Shown here one piece after another: positions 36,035-48,569 of a DNA stretch of 64,000 nt. A program made the position numbers and the translations under genes. Under the pieces are notes generated by a model. The model was not told the DNA's origin, searched no databases, and was given only the letters and a program-made list of their open reading frames with translations. Origin of the DNA: Drosophila miranda. Taxonomy: Eukaryota; Arthropoda; Insecta; Diptera; Drosophilidae. Position 1 is the first letter of the stretch, and each line of letters starts with the position of its first letter. The stretch is taken from assembly GCF_003369915.1 (NCBI RefSeq), contig NC_046677.1, positions 5,642,001 to 5,706,000 of the forward strand, in the 5' to 3' direction.

Positions 36035-37162
36035 ATGAGCAGCCAGAAAAATCAAGGGACCATTGTGCAAAACATCGACGAGATCGACAGCTTCGTCGCG
36101 GACATGGCCAGCCTTTGCATGAACGAGCCCTACTCGGACGTGGAGTTCCTGGTGGAGGATCAGCGGCTGCCGGGCCACCGACTCGTTCTGGCGACGCGCT
36201 CTGAGTACTTCCGCGCTTTGCTCTACGGCGGTTTGGCCGAGTCGAACCAACGGGACGTTCCGCTGGAGGTGCCGCTTGAAGCCTTCAAGTTAATCCTGGG
36301 ATATCTCTACTCGGGGAAGATGCCTCTGTCCACACTGGACGTGGACACCATTATCGATGTGCTCGATTTGGCCCATCTTTACGGGTTGCAGGCCGTCGAG
36401 ACGGGCGTAGACAAATACCTGCAGCAGAATCTTTCTGTCAGTAATGTGTGCACGATCCTGGATGTCGCACGCCGCAAGAATCTCAACCAACGGGCTGAAG
36501 AATGCCTTAATTTCATCGACTACAATAGCTCCGATATAGTAAAACATGATTCCTTCGAAAAGCTGTCCAAGGAATCACTTGAGGAACTCCTGCGACGGGA
36601 CAAGTTTGCGGCCCTCGAAATTGATATCTTTCGAGCTGTATGCAAATGGAGGGACAACCATCCGAGCGAGGACTTCAAGACGTTGGCTGCGCTCGTACGT
36701 CTACCGCTTATGACTATCCAACAGCTGGTGCAAGAGGTACGCCCCTCTGGCTTATTCGAGCCGGACCAAATATTCAACGCCATTGGTCAAGTGGATACCG
36801 GAGAGTATCTGCCCTACCGTGTCGTCGTGTTGCCGGGGGAGAATGTGGCATCAGGGAAACATCTTGCGCGCCGTTTCCAGGATGAGCAAAATCGTACAGT
36901 CTTCGAGCTGAGAAACCTTTCCGCAATCAACTTTATTGAAGTTATTTACAACTATACCCGATTTAATCATAGCATCACGATCGAAGTGGATGTTTCTTGC
37001 GACCAGACTCACTGGGATCGTCTGGGATCGAAAAGTTGTTTAGAAAACATGACACAAAACTTCAACTTCAAAGAGCGACCCGTTCGCTACATTCGTTTGG
37101 AAGCTGTATCTAGTGGTCCTAAACCTTCTGTAAATTCTCTGACAGCCATGTACAAAAAGTAG
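36035..37162 (+). CDS. BTBD9-like BTB-BACK-discoidin protein, copy 2
   Basis: Intact 375-residue frame from MSSQKNQG; the in-frame ATG further upstream (35966) lies within the predicted 5' UTR intron 35958-36016 (GTGAGT to CACAG). BTB is about 24-130, BACK about 138-238 and the discoidin-like part about 285-373. It differs from copy 1 at a few places (for example CMNEPY for CMNQPY, GKMPL for GKMHL, GEYLPY for GENLPY). The short form lacks the second discoidin domain of canonical BTBD9. It is probably a cytoplasmic substrate adaptor for a Cullin-3 ligase, if functional. The coding region has no introns but the 5' UTR intron is kept, so the copies spread by DNA duplication, not by retroposition. 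Confidence 0.87.
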   Translation: MSSQKNQGTIVQNIDEIDSFVADMASLCMNEPYSDVEFLVEDQRLPGHRLVLATRSEYFRALLYGGLAESNQRDVPLEVPLEAFKLILGYLYSGKMPLSTLDVDTIIDVLDLAHLYGLQAVETGVDKYLQQNLSVSNVCTILDVARRKNLNQRAEECLNFIDYNSSDIVKHDSFEKLSKESLEELLRRDKFAALEIDIFRAVCKWRDNHPSEDFKTLAALVRLPLMTIQQLVQEVRPSGLFEPDQIFNAIGQVDTGEYLPYRVVVLPGENVASGKHLARRFQDEQNRTVFELRNLSAINFIEVIYNYTRFNHSITIEVDVSCDQTHWDRLGSKSCLENMTQNFNFKERPVRYIRLEAVSSGPKPSVNSLTAMYKK

Positions 37163-38542
37163 CACTGTGACTTTGTGCATCAGCAGCGACCTCTGGGTGG
37201 GGAAAGTTACGTCCTTTGATTAAAGTGAAAGGTAGTCGTATCCATCTCTACTCTACAGGAAATATAGATTTTAGTAGCCGTATATATATGAATAAAATGC
37301 ACAGCATTCAAATTTAAAAGACAATCAACCAGTTAATGGAAACCAAGTGAGGGGAGTACAAGAAGAGCTGCCACTACAGTGAACTACTAGAGCAACAACA
37401 GAGTGAAAAAATGCTATAAGAACAACGATTGCCTGTTTGATTAGCCTTGTCCCTGCACATTCGCTGTGGTGCAACCTGTCAGCACACAATTTCCAAGATT
37501 CCTATTTTCTATTTCTTACACGCGTAAAATTTCAACCAATGCCGAAAAGGAAAGATCAACTTCGGCTGCCGAGGACATACATAGATACAATCTTTCATGG
37601 TAGATATGTATGGCGAGGGGATCCGAATGGAATCCAGTGTGTAAAACGTATTCAAATATAATTAAACATTACCTTTAAAAACATAAAATTAGATAATGTT
37701 ATATTCTCTGGGGGAAATTCTCCTAATTCTGTCAAATCTAGCCTCGGAAAGGGTATCAAGAAAATACAGAGAGTGCGAGTGCCAGAACATTGGGAATAAA
37801 GCAAAGAAAAAAAAAGAAGATTCTGCAAAGATGAAGGCGAAAGTCAAACCAAAACCATTGCTGTCCCGTTACTCGTAGCACACTGCACACATTTGCGGCT
37901 CTTCGCATGAGCGCGCGCTAGTTTTCTAGGTGTACGAGGGCGAGTAACGGTGCTCCCAAACGTTTCGTCTTTTACACTGTTTCCTTCCCTCCCTCCTTCC
38001 TATTTTGTTGATGCTTTGCTTTGGTTTGTTTCTATGCTGGTTCTAACCGAAGTGTGAGTAAGAGATGGTGGCGTGAGTGGATGTGCACTTTTAAATACAA
38101 TTTTAAAATTCAAAAAAATTTCTGGAGTTCCTCATCCTCTCCTCGAGTATTTTGAAATACGATTCCAAGAACGCTATAAATTTTATAAGCACGCTCTAAC
38201 GCTCTACTATCGTATTTTGCCGATAACTTCCATTGAATAACTCTCACGCTACCCTCATCTCACTTGGCTCCTGCATCAGCTGCTTCTACAGCTGTTTTTT
38301 TTAGCCTTTTGCGGGCTGCGTCCCGTCCTTTTTGCGATGCAGGAGGCAAGAAAAATATCACCAAAGCAGCCAGACAGTGACACAAAGAGTATGGGCTATG
38401 TGACATTCTTTTAAGCTTTTAGTTAAATATGTAGAAATCTTGATATGTTCGAAAATCGTTTCGTCGTGCCCCAAAATTGCCTTAGCTAATTGCATTTGAG
38501 AATTGTTTTCGATGCGATTCGCAGTTGGACAGAGTGCCAAAG
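37163..38542 (+). other. 3' flank of BTBD9-like copy 2 and spacer to the Kunitz-like gene
   Basis: Bases up to about 37810 match the 3' flanks of the other copies and keep the empty insertion site GAACTACTAG (at about 37381). From 37811 to 38542 the DNA is non-coding. An inverted pair CCGTTACTCG / CGAGTAACGG lies at about 37867 and 37940, and the sequence just before 38543 must contain the Kunitz promoter; no TATA box is obvious. Confidence 0.6.
37291..37296 (+). terminator. Poly-A signal of BTBD9-like copy 2
   Basis: AATAAA about 130 bases after the stop codon, in a block conserved in all copies. Confidence 0.6.
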
Positions 38543-38975
38543 ATGGATTTCACTTGGAAAGATCGGTGGGCGGTAATCGCTTGCTTTTACTTATGCCTGA
38601 CGTTTGTGGTTGGTGACGGTTTATATTATGACACAAGTACGTGGAATATTCTTCGGTAAAAGCTATGTTCTATTTGCTAATAATCCATTAGCCCTGTGTT
38701 ATGGGGAACCCGACTTCACAGGATGCGATTGGAGAGTTATAAGATGGTTCTTTAACCCATCGACCAAGACTTGTTTCCTTTCACGCGTTTGCAGCGGTGG
38801 CTTCTGGTATTTCATGTCTTGTGCACACAACTGCATTGAGCGTGGACCCAAAGAGAGGCTGGCGAGGATAAAGGAAATGAACCAGAAGTCTACAATTGTA
38901 GTGCCATTCAATTCGTTCGCATGGACGACAACAGTGACATGGGATCCAACTGTCAGTATACCAAAAAAAAATTAA
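38543..38975 (+). CDS. Secreted Kunitz/BPTI-like protein, copy 1
   Basis: Two exons, 38543-38636 and 38692-38975, joined across a 55-base intron (GTACGT to TTAG) that keeps the frame; the product is 125 residues. Exon 1 encodes MDFTWKDRWAVIACFYLCL and a short continuation, a signal peptide. Exon 2 gives one Kunitz-like domain: LCYGEPDFTGCDW, then WFFNPSTKTC, GGFWYF, and CAHNC. The first spacings (8 and 15 residues between cysteines) and the last (3) fit Kunitz domains, but the middle loops are 5 and 9 residues instead of about 7 and 12, so the fold may be modified. A Thr/Val-rich tail follows. Kunitz proteins are serine-protease inhibitors, and many short ones in Drosophila are seminal-fluid or venom-like secreted proteins; the tissue here is unknown. 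A poly-A signal is at 39072-39077. Confidence 0.75.
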
Positions 38976-39079
38976 AAAACCGAAAACACCACAAAATGGT
39001 GGAAAATTGTTTTCGAATTGCCTTTGAGACGTTTATTCATACCTGAAAAAGTCGTCAAATTAATGCACCCAAATAAAAT

Positions 39080-40053
39080 TTAAAAAAATATATATAAAAA
39101 TGGAAGAAATCATTTTTTTTTAAGTTTAAACTTTGAAAAAATACCGCAAAATATTATCAATGTTGCATTTGAAAACCTAATATTGCCCAGACGGTAAGCT
39201 GAAGGCACAAAGTGTTCAGATCAAATTTATAAATGTTTTTATGGGCTTTTATGTACATTTTTTTAAAAAGCAAATCCATCCTCTAATGATAAAAAAAGGG
39301 CTAGCCATAATTTATTTAAAATTTGTAAGGCCCCAAATCCATCAGAAATTTATGTTTTTTTTCGTGGTTGCATGGATTTTGCATTAGCTAAGGAGCCATA
39401 TATATATCTGAGTATAGTTTTCGATGTAATGCGAGATTGACACTGATACTCGTAGAAATAATCAGCTTTGGGTCGTAGGAAAAATTCGTTAGAGATCACT
39501 AAGGTTAGGTTTGGTAGTGGCCTCCGTTTCGGCCCGTTATGGCACCGCTGGGATGCGCTATGGGGCGCTAAGTAGCTGTCTATTGTAGCCTTCCTGAGTT
39601 AAGATAAGGGCCACCCGTCCTGTTTGCTTCCAATCTCCTGTGAGGGATCGTATGACTGCGCTGCACCTCCATCTGCCAAGTTTTCAGAGCTCAGAGGTGC
39701 GCTACCCTCGCGTCTTCCTTCCTTGACGATAAGCTCAGAAGAGATCAGTAATGATACAATCCTGTTCAGTGCTGTGTATTTAGCTTGATTACAGCCAGAT
39801 CTAGCTATAAATATCTGAGCTCTCTTTGATACTCAAAATTGTGTTAGCTAGTTCATTCGAATGAAATAAATTGTTAATAATTTCAATAAAATCAAGGAAA
39901 GAAACACTCTGCATTACCCTGAAATAATGTTGAGTTAATCTCAGACTTTTGTTTTCCTTTAGAAAATGTGCTTTGCATAAATAGGAAAAACAGAAACAAA
40001 ACTTAATTATGTGGCATTTACAGCATGAAATAAACCTCCTGAGAGGTGAAATC
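39080..40053. other. Non-coding tail of unit 1 and duplication junction
   Basis: AT-rich DNA without a gene. From about 39500 to 39790 it looks like a decayed repeat (beginning CTAAGGTTAGGTTTGG), family unknown. The duplication junction is at 40041/40054, with 12 bases (AGAGGTGAAATC) that belong to neither side. Confidence 0.6.
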
Positions 40054-43000
40054 CTCAGATTTCGTTTCAGAATTGACGTTAGTTGACTCTCGCTAATAGG
40101 GTATTGTAAGCGATCTACTAAATGCATAACTCCGTTATGAAATTCATCAAAACTTTCGCTGATTTGCTGCTTGCGATCTCTTATCAATTCTCTCACGTCA
40201 TCGTCAGATAGCGGTTCAAGAAAACAGGAATTCAGCGACTTACAAAGATCGGACCAGTTTACTCTGTCTACAGTGCGTCTGTATCTCCAGAACCATTCAC
40301 TTGCTCGGCCACTAAAGAGAATATGAATGTGTTCGCACAACACTTCAAAGTTTCCTCGTAAGCTATCATTTGTCAAAGCTGTAATCATGTATATGAACTT
40401 CCCTACCGGCATACCATTGCGTGAGCCATTATACTGCACTTTCCAGCTACTAATCAAATTTGCTACTTTTCCCACATCGCGACTTAGATTGAAACTACCA
40501 TTTCTCTCCGGTAGATTGTTACTATTTCTATATTCATTGGGTATGAAGGTGGGTACGTCTCTTTCTAGATTAAGTGACGAAGCTCTAGTAGTTCTTCTTC
40601 CCCAATCAGGTTCATTGTTATTTCCATTATCATCTGTATTGGTATGGAAGTTAGGTATTGCATCCGTTCTTCCTGCCCTGTCTGTTGTTAACTTAGAAAT
40701 TTGACGAGACAGTTCCGAGATCATGGACTGCATTCGACTAATTTGCGAAGTTATTCGATGATCTACCTGTGATAATATTCTCTGCTCTAAGAAACCTACA
40801 TCTTGGTTTGGGTTATCCGCATAAGCAGAATTAGACAATACGTTACTGTTATCCTCGAGATCTACTATCTCATTTGATTGCTGCGACTGTCTCTTTTTCT
40901 TCTTTTGACTATTAGTTAACAGAATCCTCTCCAAACTATTTGTTTCCAGGTTCAGATTGTGGTCGGCAACATTTTCGGAAAGAACCTCTAATAAACTGTT
41001 TCTTATAACATTGTTTTGACATGTTGGGCAAGATCGCGACTTATCAAGCCAATTCAAAATGCATGTTCTATGGAAAATATGTTTACATCGTGTTATGAGT
41101 TTTAAATCCAATGAAATCATTGGGTGTGAACAGACTCTGCAAACCTGTTCATTATTTGTGGATGTGGTCATATCTAAGCTTCGTCTTACGGCCATGGTGC
41201 ACACACAAATCAATCTTTAAGAATTTTACCGAATAAATGCTCGAAAATGTCAAATTCACTCCAAAAATAAACTATACGGATCAAGGGTATTGAGATTTGG
41301 AACATACAAAGATTATGGCAATACATATCACACCAGGACTTGTTCCCAAAATATACTATTAAAAAAAAAATATTGTCTTCAACACGAGCTGAAGCTTCAG
41401 AAAAAAAATATACCAATTGTTCCGGGCAGCAAGATTTAATGACTAGCATTCTAAATCTTAAAGATTTCCACAGACATTAATACAATTTTCTTCCACTTAG
41501 CTCCTGGCACGCATATAGAACCGATGCTCCCTCATCGTTTCGGACAGAATGGACTGTGACTTGCACCAACCATTGCAGTTTTCCAGAAAGGAAACAAAAG
41601 CAAAAATTCTATATGCTGACAATAACTGAGACACAAAGTTTTGTTACGGTTGTTGTTGTATCGTGCCCCACGTTGGGCGCCACTTTTGTAATGTGTCCCG
41701 GTGTTCTGGTGTGGTAGCTTTCGAGACGCATTCCACAAACTAGACAACTTGCATAGATGTTATGGTTAGCACTGTGTGGGATCTTTCGGCTAGGGCTCGT
41801 CGGATGGGGGGGATCTTTCAGTTGTTCCAGCTAAACACATACAAGAGATTCTGGTGCTAACCTGGCCGTTAGGTGTTATACAAATCAAATCAATAGTGCC
41901 ATATGCATCGCCGCACGGAGTTAGGTCTTGTAATCTCCGCGTTTACCCACCCTACCATGTTAACTCTGCTCGCCTATTTCTTGTGTTAACCCTTAAACCT
42001 CTATATGTTCCCCCTTCCCAATACCCCTGTATAGTTATTCTACTCCAATTTCATGTTGATCAATCTTCAGTGTATTTTCATATTTTAACTCCACTCCAAC
42101 TAACAACCATCCTCAGCATCACCTCAAATCTTCATAACATCTTATTTATCTACAGTTACAGCAACTTAATTTTAGGGGTTTTTTTATATATATAAAGAGG
42201 AGAAAAGTTTAGAAGAACAAATCAAATTATAAGCAAAGCGGTGTTTTTCTTACTTTTAGTGGTAGCTTACGTTTGGTTTTCCATCGCTGCAACAGGCCTG
42301 CATGCATTGATGTGTCCTGGATTAGATTATAATGTACAAAATTTAAATGCAAAAAAAATAATAATAATAGCAATAGTAGCTACGGTTGAATTCAGTGTGT
42401 GTGTGTGTGTGTCAATCCTTTTCCTTGAAGACATCCGATATGTATATGTCTGTGCCTATCCAGGCCACGACATAGAATTTCAGAGGCAACTGTATGTCCT
42501 CTGCCAAGGTCAAAAATAAGGTTGATCGCAAATTTTCGTTGTGCGGCAGAAGTTTGACCTCCGTTGGATAACTTTCGTCAATACTAAATTAAACTGGAGA
42601 AACCGAGATCGACTGGCAAAGCTCAGACCCCTTTTGGCGAAGAAAAATTTTATCAGCCACATGTCAAAGCGGGGGGCTATGTAATTACCGTTTGGGGTAC
42701 AGCCGTGCACAGATTTTTCGGCTTTTCGGCACACTGATCTTAATTTTTTTTGGGGCAGCTTGGCATGTGCACCCTACTTTCGACGATTTATTGATTTCAA
42801 TTTTTCTTGTTTTTTCAGACACGTGTATAACCTTTTATTCTTTTCTTTTCTTTTATCTCGCCGTACCACCAAACTGACCTTCCACAATTTAGTTCCATGG
42901 ATCGAATGATCCAGCGCTTGAGCTTTGATTTTGTTTCTTCATCCTAAAGCACAAGGGCTAGATAACCCAAAGCTCGCTCTCTCGTCAAAAGCTTTCGCTT

Positions 43001-43081
43001 TATTCCCGTTTATTCCCTTGCATGCAGATAAGCTACAGCTCTGTGCACACAAATAAGTCCATCCAAATATGGGCCGTCACA
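40054..43081 (-). mobile_element. Partial copy of the LTR retroelement carried by the duplication
   Basis: Fossil: part of Gag, the leader with the Lys-type primer site and one LTR (41687-43081, 1395 bases). The rest of the element was not included in the duplicated segment, so this copy is broken. Its open frame runs on into unrelated DNA at the duplication junction. Confidence 0.88.
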
Positions 43082-43511
43082 ACTACTAGAGCAACAACAG
43101 AGTGAAAAAATGCTATAAGAACAACGATTGCCTGTTTGATTAGCCTTGTCCCTGCACATTCGCTGTGGTGCAACCTGTCAGCACACAATTTCCAAGATTC
43201 CTATTTTCTATTTCTTACACGCGTAAAATTTCAACCAATGCCGAAAAGGAAAGATCAACTTCGGCTGCCGAGGACATACATAGATACAATCTTTCATGGT
43301 AGATATGTATGGCGAGGGGATCCGAATGGAATCCAGTGTGTAAAACGTATTCAAATATAATTAAACATTACCTTTAAAAACATAAAATTGGATAATGTTA
43401 TATTCTCTGGGGGAAATTCTCCTAATTCTGTCAAATCTAGCCTCGGAAAGGGTATTAAGAAAATACAGAGAGTGCGAGTGCCAGAACATTGGGAATAAAG
43501 CAAGGAAAAAA

Positions 43512-44456
43512 CGAGGGGGAACGTTGTGAGTTGCTGCGGACACCGCAACTCTACGGTTATACCCGATACTAAGTCAGTATGGCTCTCCTCCGGCAGACGC
43601 CGCTAATATTAAACGACACGACAAAGAGTGCGTGCGAGAGAGACAGAAAATCAGTCTGAGCGTGACGTCGGGCGCTGCGAAGCCAGTGCAAATTGATTTG
43701 TTCCTTTTGGCTACAAAAATGATCCGATCTGATCCAGATTCAGCAATCTGATAGATATGGTCATTATCTATGATTCTGCGTTTTTAGTTTTCTCGAATGT
43801 GCAATATTGTGGATGCAACAGATTTTCGTTCTTTGTGGGGGCGAAAGGGGGTGGGGCGAAATTTTGAAACAAACTCGTCTCGGTCCGATATATTAGGAGT
43901 GTGGATACCAAATTTGGTTGCTCTAGCTTTTGTAGTCTCTGAGATCTAGGCGCTAATGTTTTACTCTAAGCAAAGCCGCCTATGCTACGTGTGTGTTAGA
44001 GAGAGACAGGGCGAGAAAAAATGAAATTGTTTTCTTGATGCTGGCTATAATAATAATACGATCCAATTCAGATTCCGCAGTCTTGGTCATTCTCTACAAT
44101 TCTACGTTTTTAGTTTTCTCGTATCTTTAAAATTGTGGATGCCACAGTTTTTCGTCCTTTGGGGGGCGGAAGTGGGGGGGGCGAAGTTTTGAAATATTCT
44201 TGTAGCAGTGACATATCACAGAAATCTGGATCCAAAACAACGTTGCTCTAGCTCTTATAGTCTTTGAGCACTAGGCGCTAATAGGGACGGACGGACAGAC
44301 AGACAGGGCTCTTGATGCTGATCAAGAATATATGTATGTACATATATGTATGTATATACTTTATGGGGTCGGAAACGATTCCTTCTGGACGTTACACACA
44401 TCCATTTTCACCACAAATCTAATATACCCCAATACTCATTTTGAGTATCGGGCATA
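43512..44456 (-). mobile_element. DINE-1-type Helitron remnant (copy E)
   Basis: Duplicate of copy D, in the same position upstream of BTBD9-like copy 3. Confidence 0.82.
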
Positions 44457-45523
44457 AAAATGGGCCCAACGGCCGAGTCGCAAGGGTAAACAAAGTGGGA
44501 ACAGACTTACAGAACACTTCCTGTCGTCGACGGCTTCATACACATTGTTTCTGCATGTTCCTACACGTGTGCAGACACACACACAATCCAATCTGAATAA
44601 ACGCAGCATAAACGGACGCACAAATTAGAAAAAACAAAAAAGGCACGAATGAGAGAGACAAATAAAGGGTAGAATATCATTAGGTATGGACATAGATCGA
44701 ATAACGAACGGCTCTCCGTATCGCAAGCGGCGCTCGAATACAAGGGCCTCTAACCCGAGTGACCAAACCAAACCCTGTTATTAGTATACCCTGGACGAGA
44801 GCCAGCGAAAATGTGTGTGTATGTGTTTATGTGTGTATTCTTTCTCATTCTCCACGCTACCTTAACACACGCACGATCAGCGACAGCCGCTGGACCAAGA
44901 ATTTGCTGATTCTGCTTTCTTGTCCGAGTCTCGGAGCGAGAACAATATCATTTGGATTTCAACAGTCAGTGCGTTCGGCATCGTTTCATTGAATCCCACT
45001 GCGTTTTTGTAGGTCTATAAATTTTGCCGGGCAGATCGACCTCCGTAATAAGCCTTTAAATAAACTACAGAGAAACGGATGAAAGCTATTACCACGTAAT
45101 TTGAGAAATTCTAATTGATTTAAACAAAATAAATATTCATTAAAATATCTAATTTCTATCGATGTTTGGCGTGTTAAATATACATACATATATATATCGA
45201 TAGCACGATAGCGACTCAATCGATGAATTCAAAAGTTACTCGAAGCAAATTACCGACTGCCGCCGTGCCGACTTGTGAAGTCAAAGAAAGTGAAACCCCA
45301 CAAATCCATACATACCCACATCCCATGTGTGTACCTGAAAGCCTGCATAAATAGAAGCAGCAGCAACTGACGCAAAAATTGCCAAACACCACAAAAAGAG
45401 GAAAAAACAATCTGTGCGCATAAATTGTTCAAGAAATTGAAATAAAGTGAGTTTATGGAACACAAAGAATACACGTTTAGACATCATTTTTTCCATTCCA
45501 CACAGAAAGATCCAGCGACGAAA

Positions 45524-46651
45524 ATGAGCAGCCAGAAAAATCAAGGGACCATTGTGCAAAACATCGACGAGATCGACAGCTTCGTCGCGGACATGGCCAG
45601 CCTTTGCATGAACGAGCCCTACTCGGACGTGGAGTTCCTGGTGGAGGATCAGCGGCTGCCGGGCCACCGACTCGTTCTGGCGACGCGCTCTGAGTACTTC
45701 CGCGCTTTGCTCTACGGCGGTTTGGCCGAGTCGAACCAACGGGACGTTCCGCTGGAGGTGCCGCTTGAAGCCTTCAAGTTAATCCTGGGATATCTCTACT
45801 CGGGGAAGATGCCTCTGTCCACACTGGACGTGGACACCATTATCGATGTGCTCGATTTGGCCCATCTTTACGGGTTGCAGGCCGTCGAGACGGGCGTAGA
45901 CAAATACCTGCAGCAGAATCTTTCTGTCAGTAATGTGTGCACGATCCTGGATGTCGCACGCCGCAAGAATCTCAACCAACGGGCTGAAGAATGCCTTAAT
46001 TTCATCGACTACAATAGCTCCGATATAGTAAAACATGATTCCTTCGAAAAGCTGTCCAAGGAATCACTTGAGGAACTCCTGCGACGGGACAAGTTTGCGG
46101 CCCTCGAAATTGATATCTTTCGAGCTGTATGCAAATGGAGGGACAACCATCCGAGCGAGGACTTCAAGACGTTGGCTGCGCTCGTACGTCTACCGCTTAT
46201 GACTATCCAACAGCTGGTGCAAGAGGTACGCCCCTCTGGCTTATTCGAGCCGGACCAAATATTCAACGCCATTGGTCAAGTGGATACCGGAGAGTATCTG
46301 CCCTACCGTGTCGTCGTGTTGCCGGGGGAGAATGTGGCATCAGGGAAACATCTTGCGCGCCGTTTCCAGGATGAGCAAAATCGTACAGTCTTCGAGCTGA
46401 GAAACCTTTCCGCAATCAACTTTATTGAAGTTATTTACAACTATACCCGATTTAATCATAGCATCACGATCGAAGTGGATGTTTCTTGCGACCAGACTCA
46501 CTGGGATCGTCTGGGATCGAAAAGTTGTTTAGAAAACATGACACAAAACTTCAACTTCAAAGAGCGACCCGTTCGCTACATTCGTTTGGAAGCTGTATCT
46601 AGTGGTCCTAAACCTTCTGTAAATTCTCTGACAGCCATGTACAAAAAGTAG
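45524..46651 (+). CDS. BTBD9-like BTB-BACK-discoidin protein, copy 3
   Basis: Same 375-residue product as copy 2, with the same 5' UTR intron (45447-45505), the same DRE-bearing promoter and a poly-A signal at 46780-46785. It was created by the 9.5-kb tandem duplication. As the translations of copies 2 and 3 are identical, this mainly doubles the dose if both are expressed. The domains, shortened C-terminus and inferred Cullin-3 adaptor role are as for copy 2. Confidence 0.87.
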   Translation: MSSQKNQGTIVQNIDEIDSFVADMASLCMNEPYSDVEFLVEDQRLPGHRLVLATRSEYFRALLYGGLAESNQRDVPLEVPLEAFKLILGYLYSGKMPLSTLDVDTIIDVLDLAHLYGLQAVETGVDKYLQQNLSVSNVCTILDVARRKNLNQRAEECLNFIDYNSSDIVKHDSFEKLSKESLEELLRRDKFAALEIDIFRAVCKWRDNHPSEDFKTLAALVRLPLMTIQQLVQEVRPSGLFEPDQIFNAIGQVDTGEYLPYRVVVLPGENVASGKHLARRFQDEQNRTVFELRNLSAINFIEVIYNYTRFNHSITIEVDVSCDQTHWDRLGSKSCLENMTQNFNFKERPVRYIRLEAVSSGPKPSVNSLTAMYKK

Positions 46652-48031
46652 CACTGTGACTTTGTGCATCAGCAGCGACCTCTGGGTGGGGAAAGTTACG
46701 TCCTTTGATTAAAGTGAAAGGTAGTCGTATCCATCTCTACTCTACAGGAAATATAGATTTTAGTAGCCGTATATATATGAATAAAATGCACAGCATTCAA
46801 ATTTAAAAGACAATCAACCAGTTAATGGAAACCAAGTGAGGGGAGTACAAGAAGAGCTGCCACTACAGTGAACTACTAGAGCAACAACAGAGTGAAAAAA
46901 TGCTATAAGAACAACGATTGCCTGTTTGATTAGCCTTGTCCCTGCACATTCGCTGTGGTGCAACCTGTCAGCACACAATTTCCAAGATTCCTATTTTCTA
47001 TTTCTTACACGCGTAAAATTTCAACCAATGCCGAAAAGGAAAGATCAACTTCGGCTGCCGAGGACATACATAGATACAATCTTTCATGGTAGATATGTAT
47101 GGCGAGGGGATCCGAATGGAATCCAGTGTGTAAAACGTATTCAAATATAATTAAACATTACCTTTAAAAACATAAAATTAGATAATGTTATATTCTCTGG
47201 GGGAAATTCTCCTAATTCTGTCAAATCTAGCCTCGGAAAGGGTATCAAGAAAATACAGAGAGTGCGAGTGCCAGAACATTGGGAATAAAGCAAAGAAAAA
47301 AAAAGAAGATTCTGCAAAGATGAAGGCGAAAGTCAAACCAAAACCATTGCTGTCCCGTTACTCGTAGCACACTGCACACATTTGCGGCTCTTCGCATGAG
47401 CGCGCGCTAGTTTTCTAGGTGTACGAGGGCGAGTAACGGTGCTCCCAAACGTTTCGTCTTTTACACTGTTTCCTTCCCTCCCTCCTTCCTATTTTGTTGA
47501 TGCTTTGCTTTGGTTTGTTTCTATGCTGGTTCTAACCGAAGTGTGAGTAAGAGATGGTGGCGTGAGTGGATGTGCACTTTTAAATACAATTTTAAAATTC
47601 AAAAAAATTTCTGGAGTTCCTCATCCTCTCCTCGAGTATTTTGAAATACGATTCCAAGAACGCTATAAATTTTATAAGCACGCTCTAACGCTCTACTATC
47701 GTATTTTGCCGATAACTTCCATTGAATAACTCTCACGCTACCCTCATCTCACTTGGCTCCTGCATCAGCTGCTTCTACAGCTGTTTTTTTTAGCCTTTTG
47801 CGGGCTGCGTCCCGTCCTTTTTGCGATGCAGGAGGCAAGAAAAATATCACCAAAGCAGCCAGACAGTGACACAAAGAGTATGGGCTATGTGACATTCTTT
47901 TAAGCTTTTAGTTAAATATGTAGAAATCTTGATATGTTCGAAAATCGTTTCGTCGTGCCCCAAAATTGCCTTAGCTAATTGCATTTGAGAATTGTTTTCG
48001 ATGCGATTCGCAGTTGGACAGAGTGCCAAAG
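46652..48031 (+). other. 3' flank of BTBD9-like copy 3 and spacer
   Basis: Duplicate of 37163-38542. It again shows the empty LTR-element target site (at about 46870) and the CCGTTACTCG / CGAGTAACGG inverted pair. Confidence 0.6.
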
Positions 48032-48464
48032 ATGGATTTCACTTGGAAAGATCGGTGGGCGGTAATCGCTTGCTTTTACTTATGCCTGACGTTTGTGGTT
48101 GGTGACGGTTTATATTATGACACAAGTACGTGGAATATTCTTCGGTAAAAGCTATGTTCTATTTGCTAATAATCCATTAGCCCTGTGTTATGGGGAACCC
48201 GACTTCACAGGATGCGATTGGAGAGTTATAAGATGGTTCTTTAACCCATCGACCAAGACTTGTTTCCTTTCACGCGTTTGCAGCGGTGGCTTCTGGTATT
48301 TCATGTCTTGTGCACACAACTGCATTGAGCGTGGACCCAAAGAGAGGCTGGCGAGGATAAAGGAAATGAACCAGAAGTCTACAATTGTAGTGCCATTCAA
48401 TTCGTTCGCATGGACGACAACAGTGACATGGGATCCAACTGTCAGTATACCAAAAAAAAATTAA
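48032..48464 (+). CDS. Secreted Kunitz/BPTI-like protein, copy 2
   Basis: Exons 48032-48125 and 48181-48464 with a 55-base intron; the product is the same as at 38543-38975. It has a signal peptide followed by one Kunitz-like domain with shortened middle loops, and a poly-A signal at 48561-48566. It owes its existence to the tandem duplication and shows no change that would disable it. Confidence 0.75.
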
Positions 48465-48569
48465 AAAACCGAAAACACCACAAAATGGTGGAAAATTGTT
48501 TTCGAATTGCCTTTGAGACGTTTATTCATACCTGAAAAAGTCGTCAAATTAATGCACCCAAATAAAATT

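Larger units (their letters stand above)
30544..40041 (+). repeat. Tandem duplication, unit 1 (9.5 kb)
   Basis: Nearly identical to 40054-49530. The unit starts inside the Gag region of the LTR element and ends at AAACCTCCTG. It carries part of Gag, the leader, the 5' LTR, the 3' flank of the BTBD9-like fragment, DINE-1 copy D, BTBD9-like copy 2 and the Kunitz-like gene. Unit 2 is about 21 bases shorter, owing to small differences mostly in the LTR. Confidence 0.9.

Noticed and set aside
36035-46651. Retroposition as the origin of the multiple BTBD9-like copies
   Set aside because: Copies share a 5' UTR intron, promoter and 3' flanking DNA, so they spread as DNA segments.
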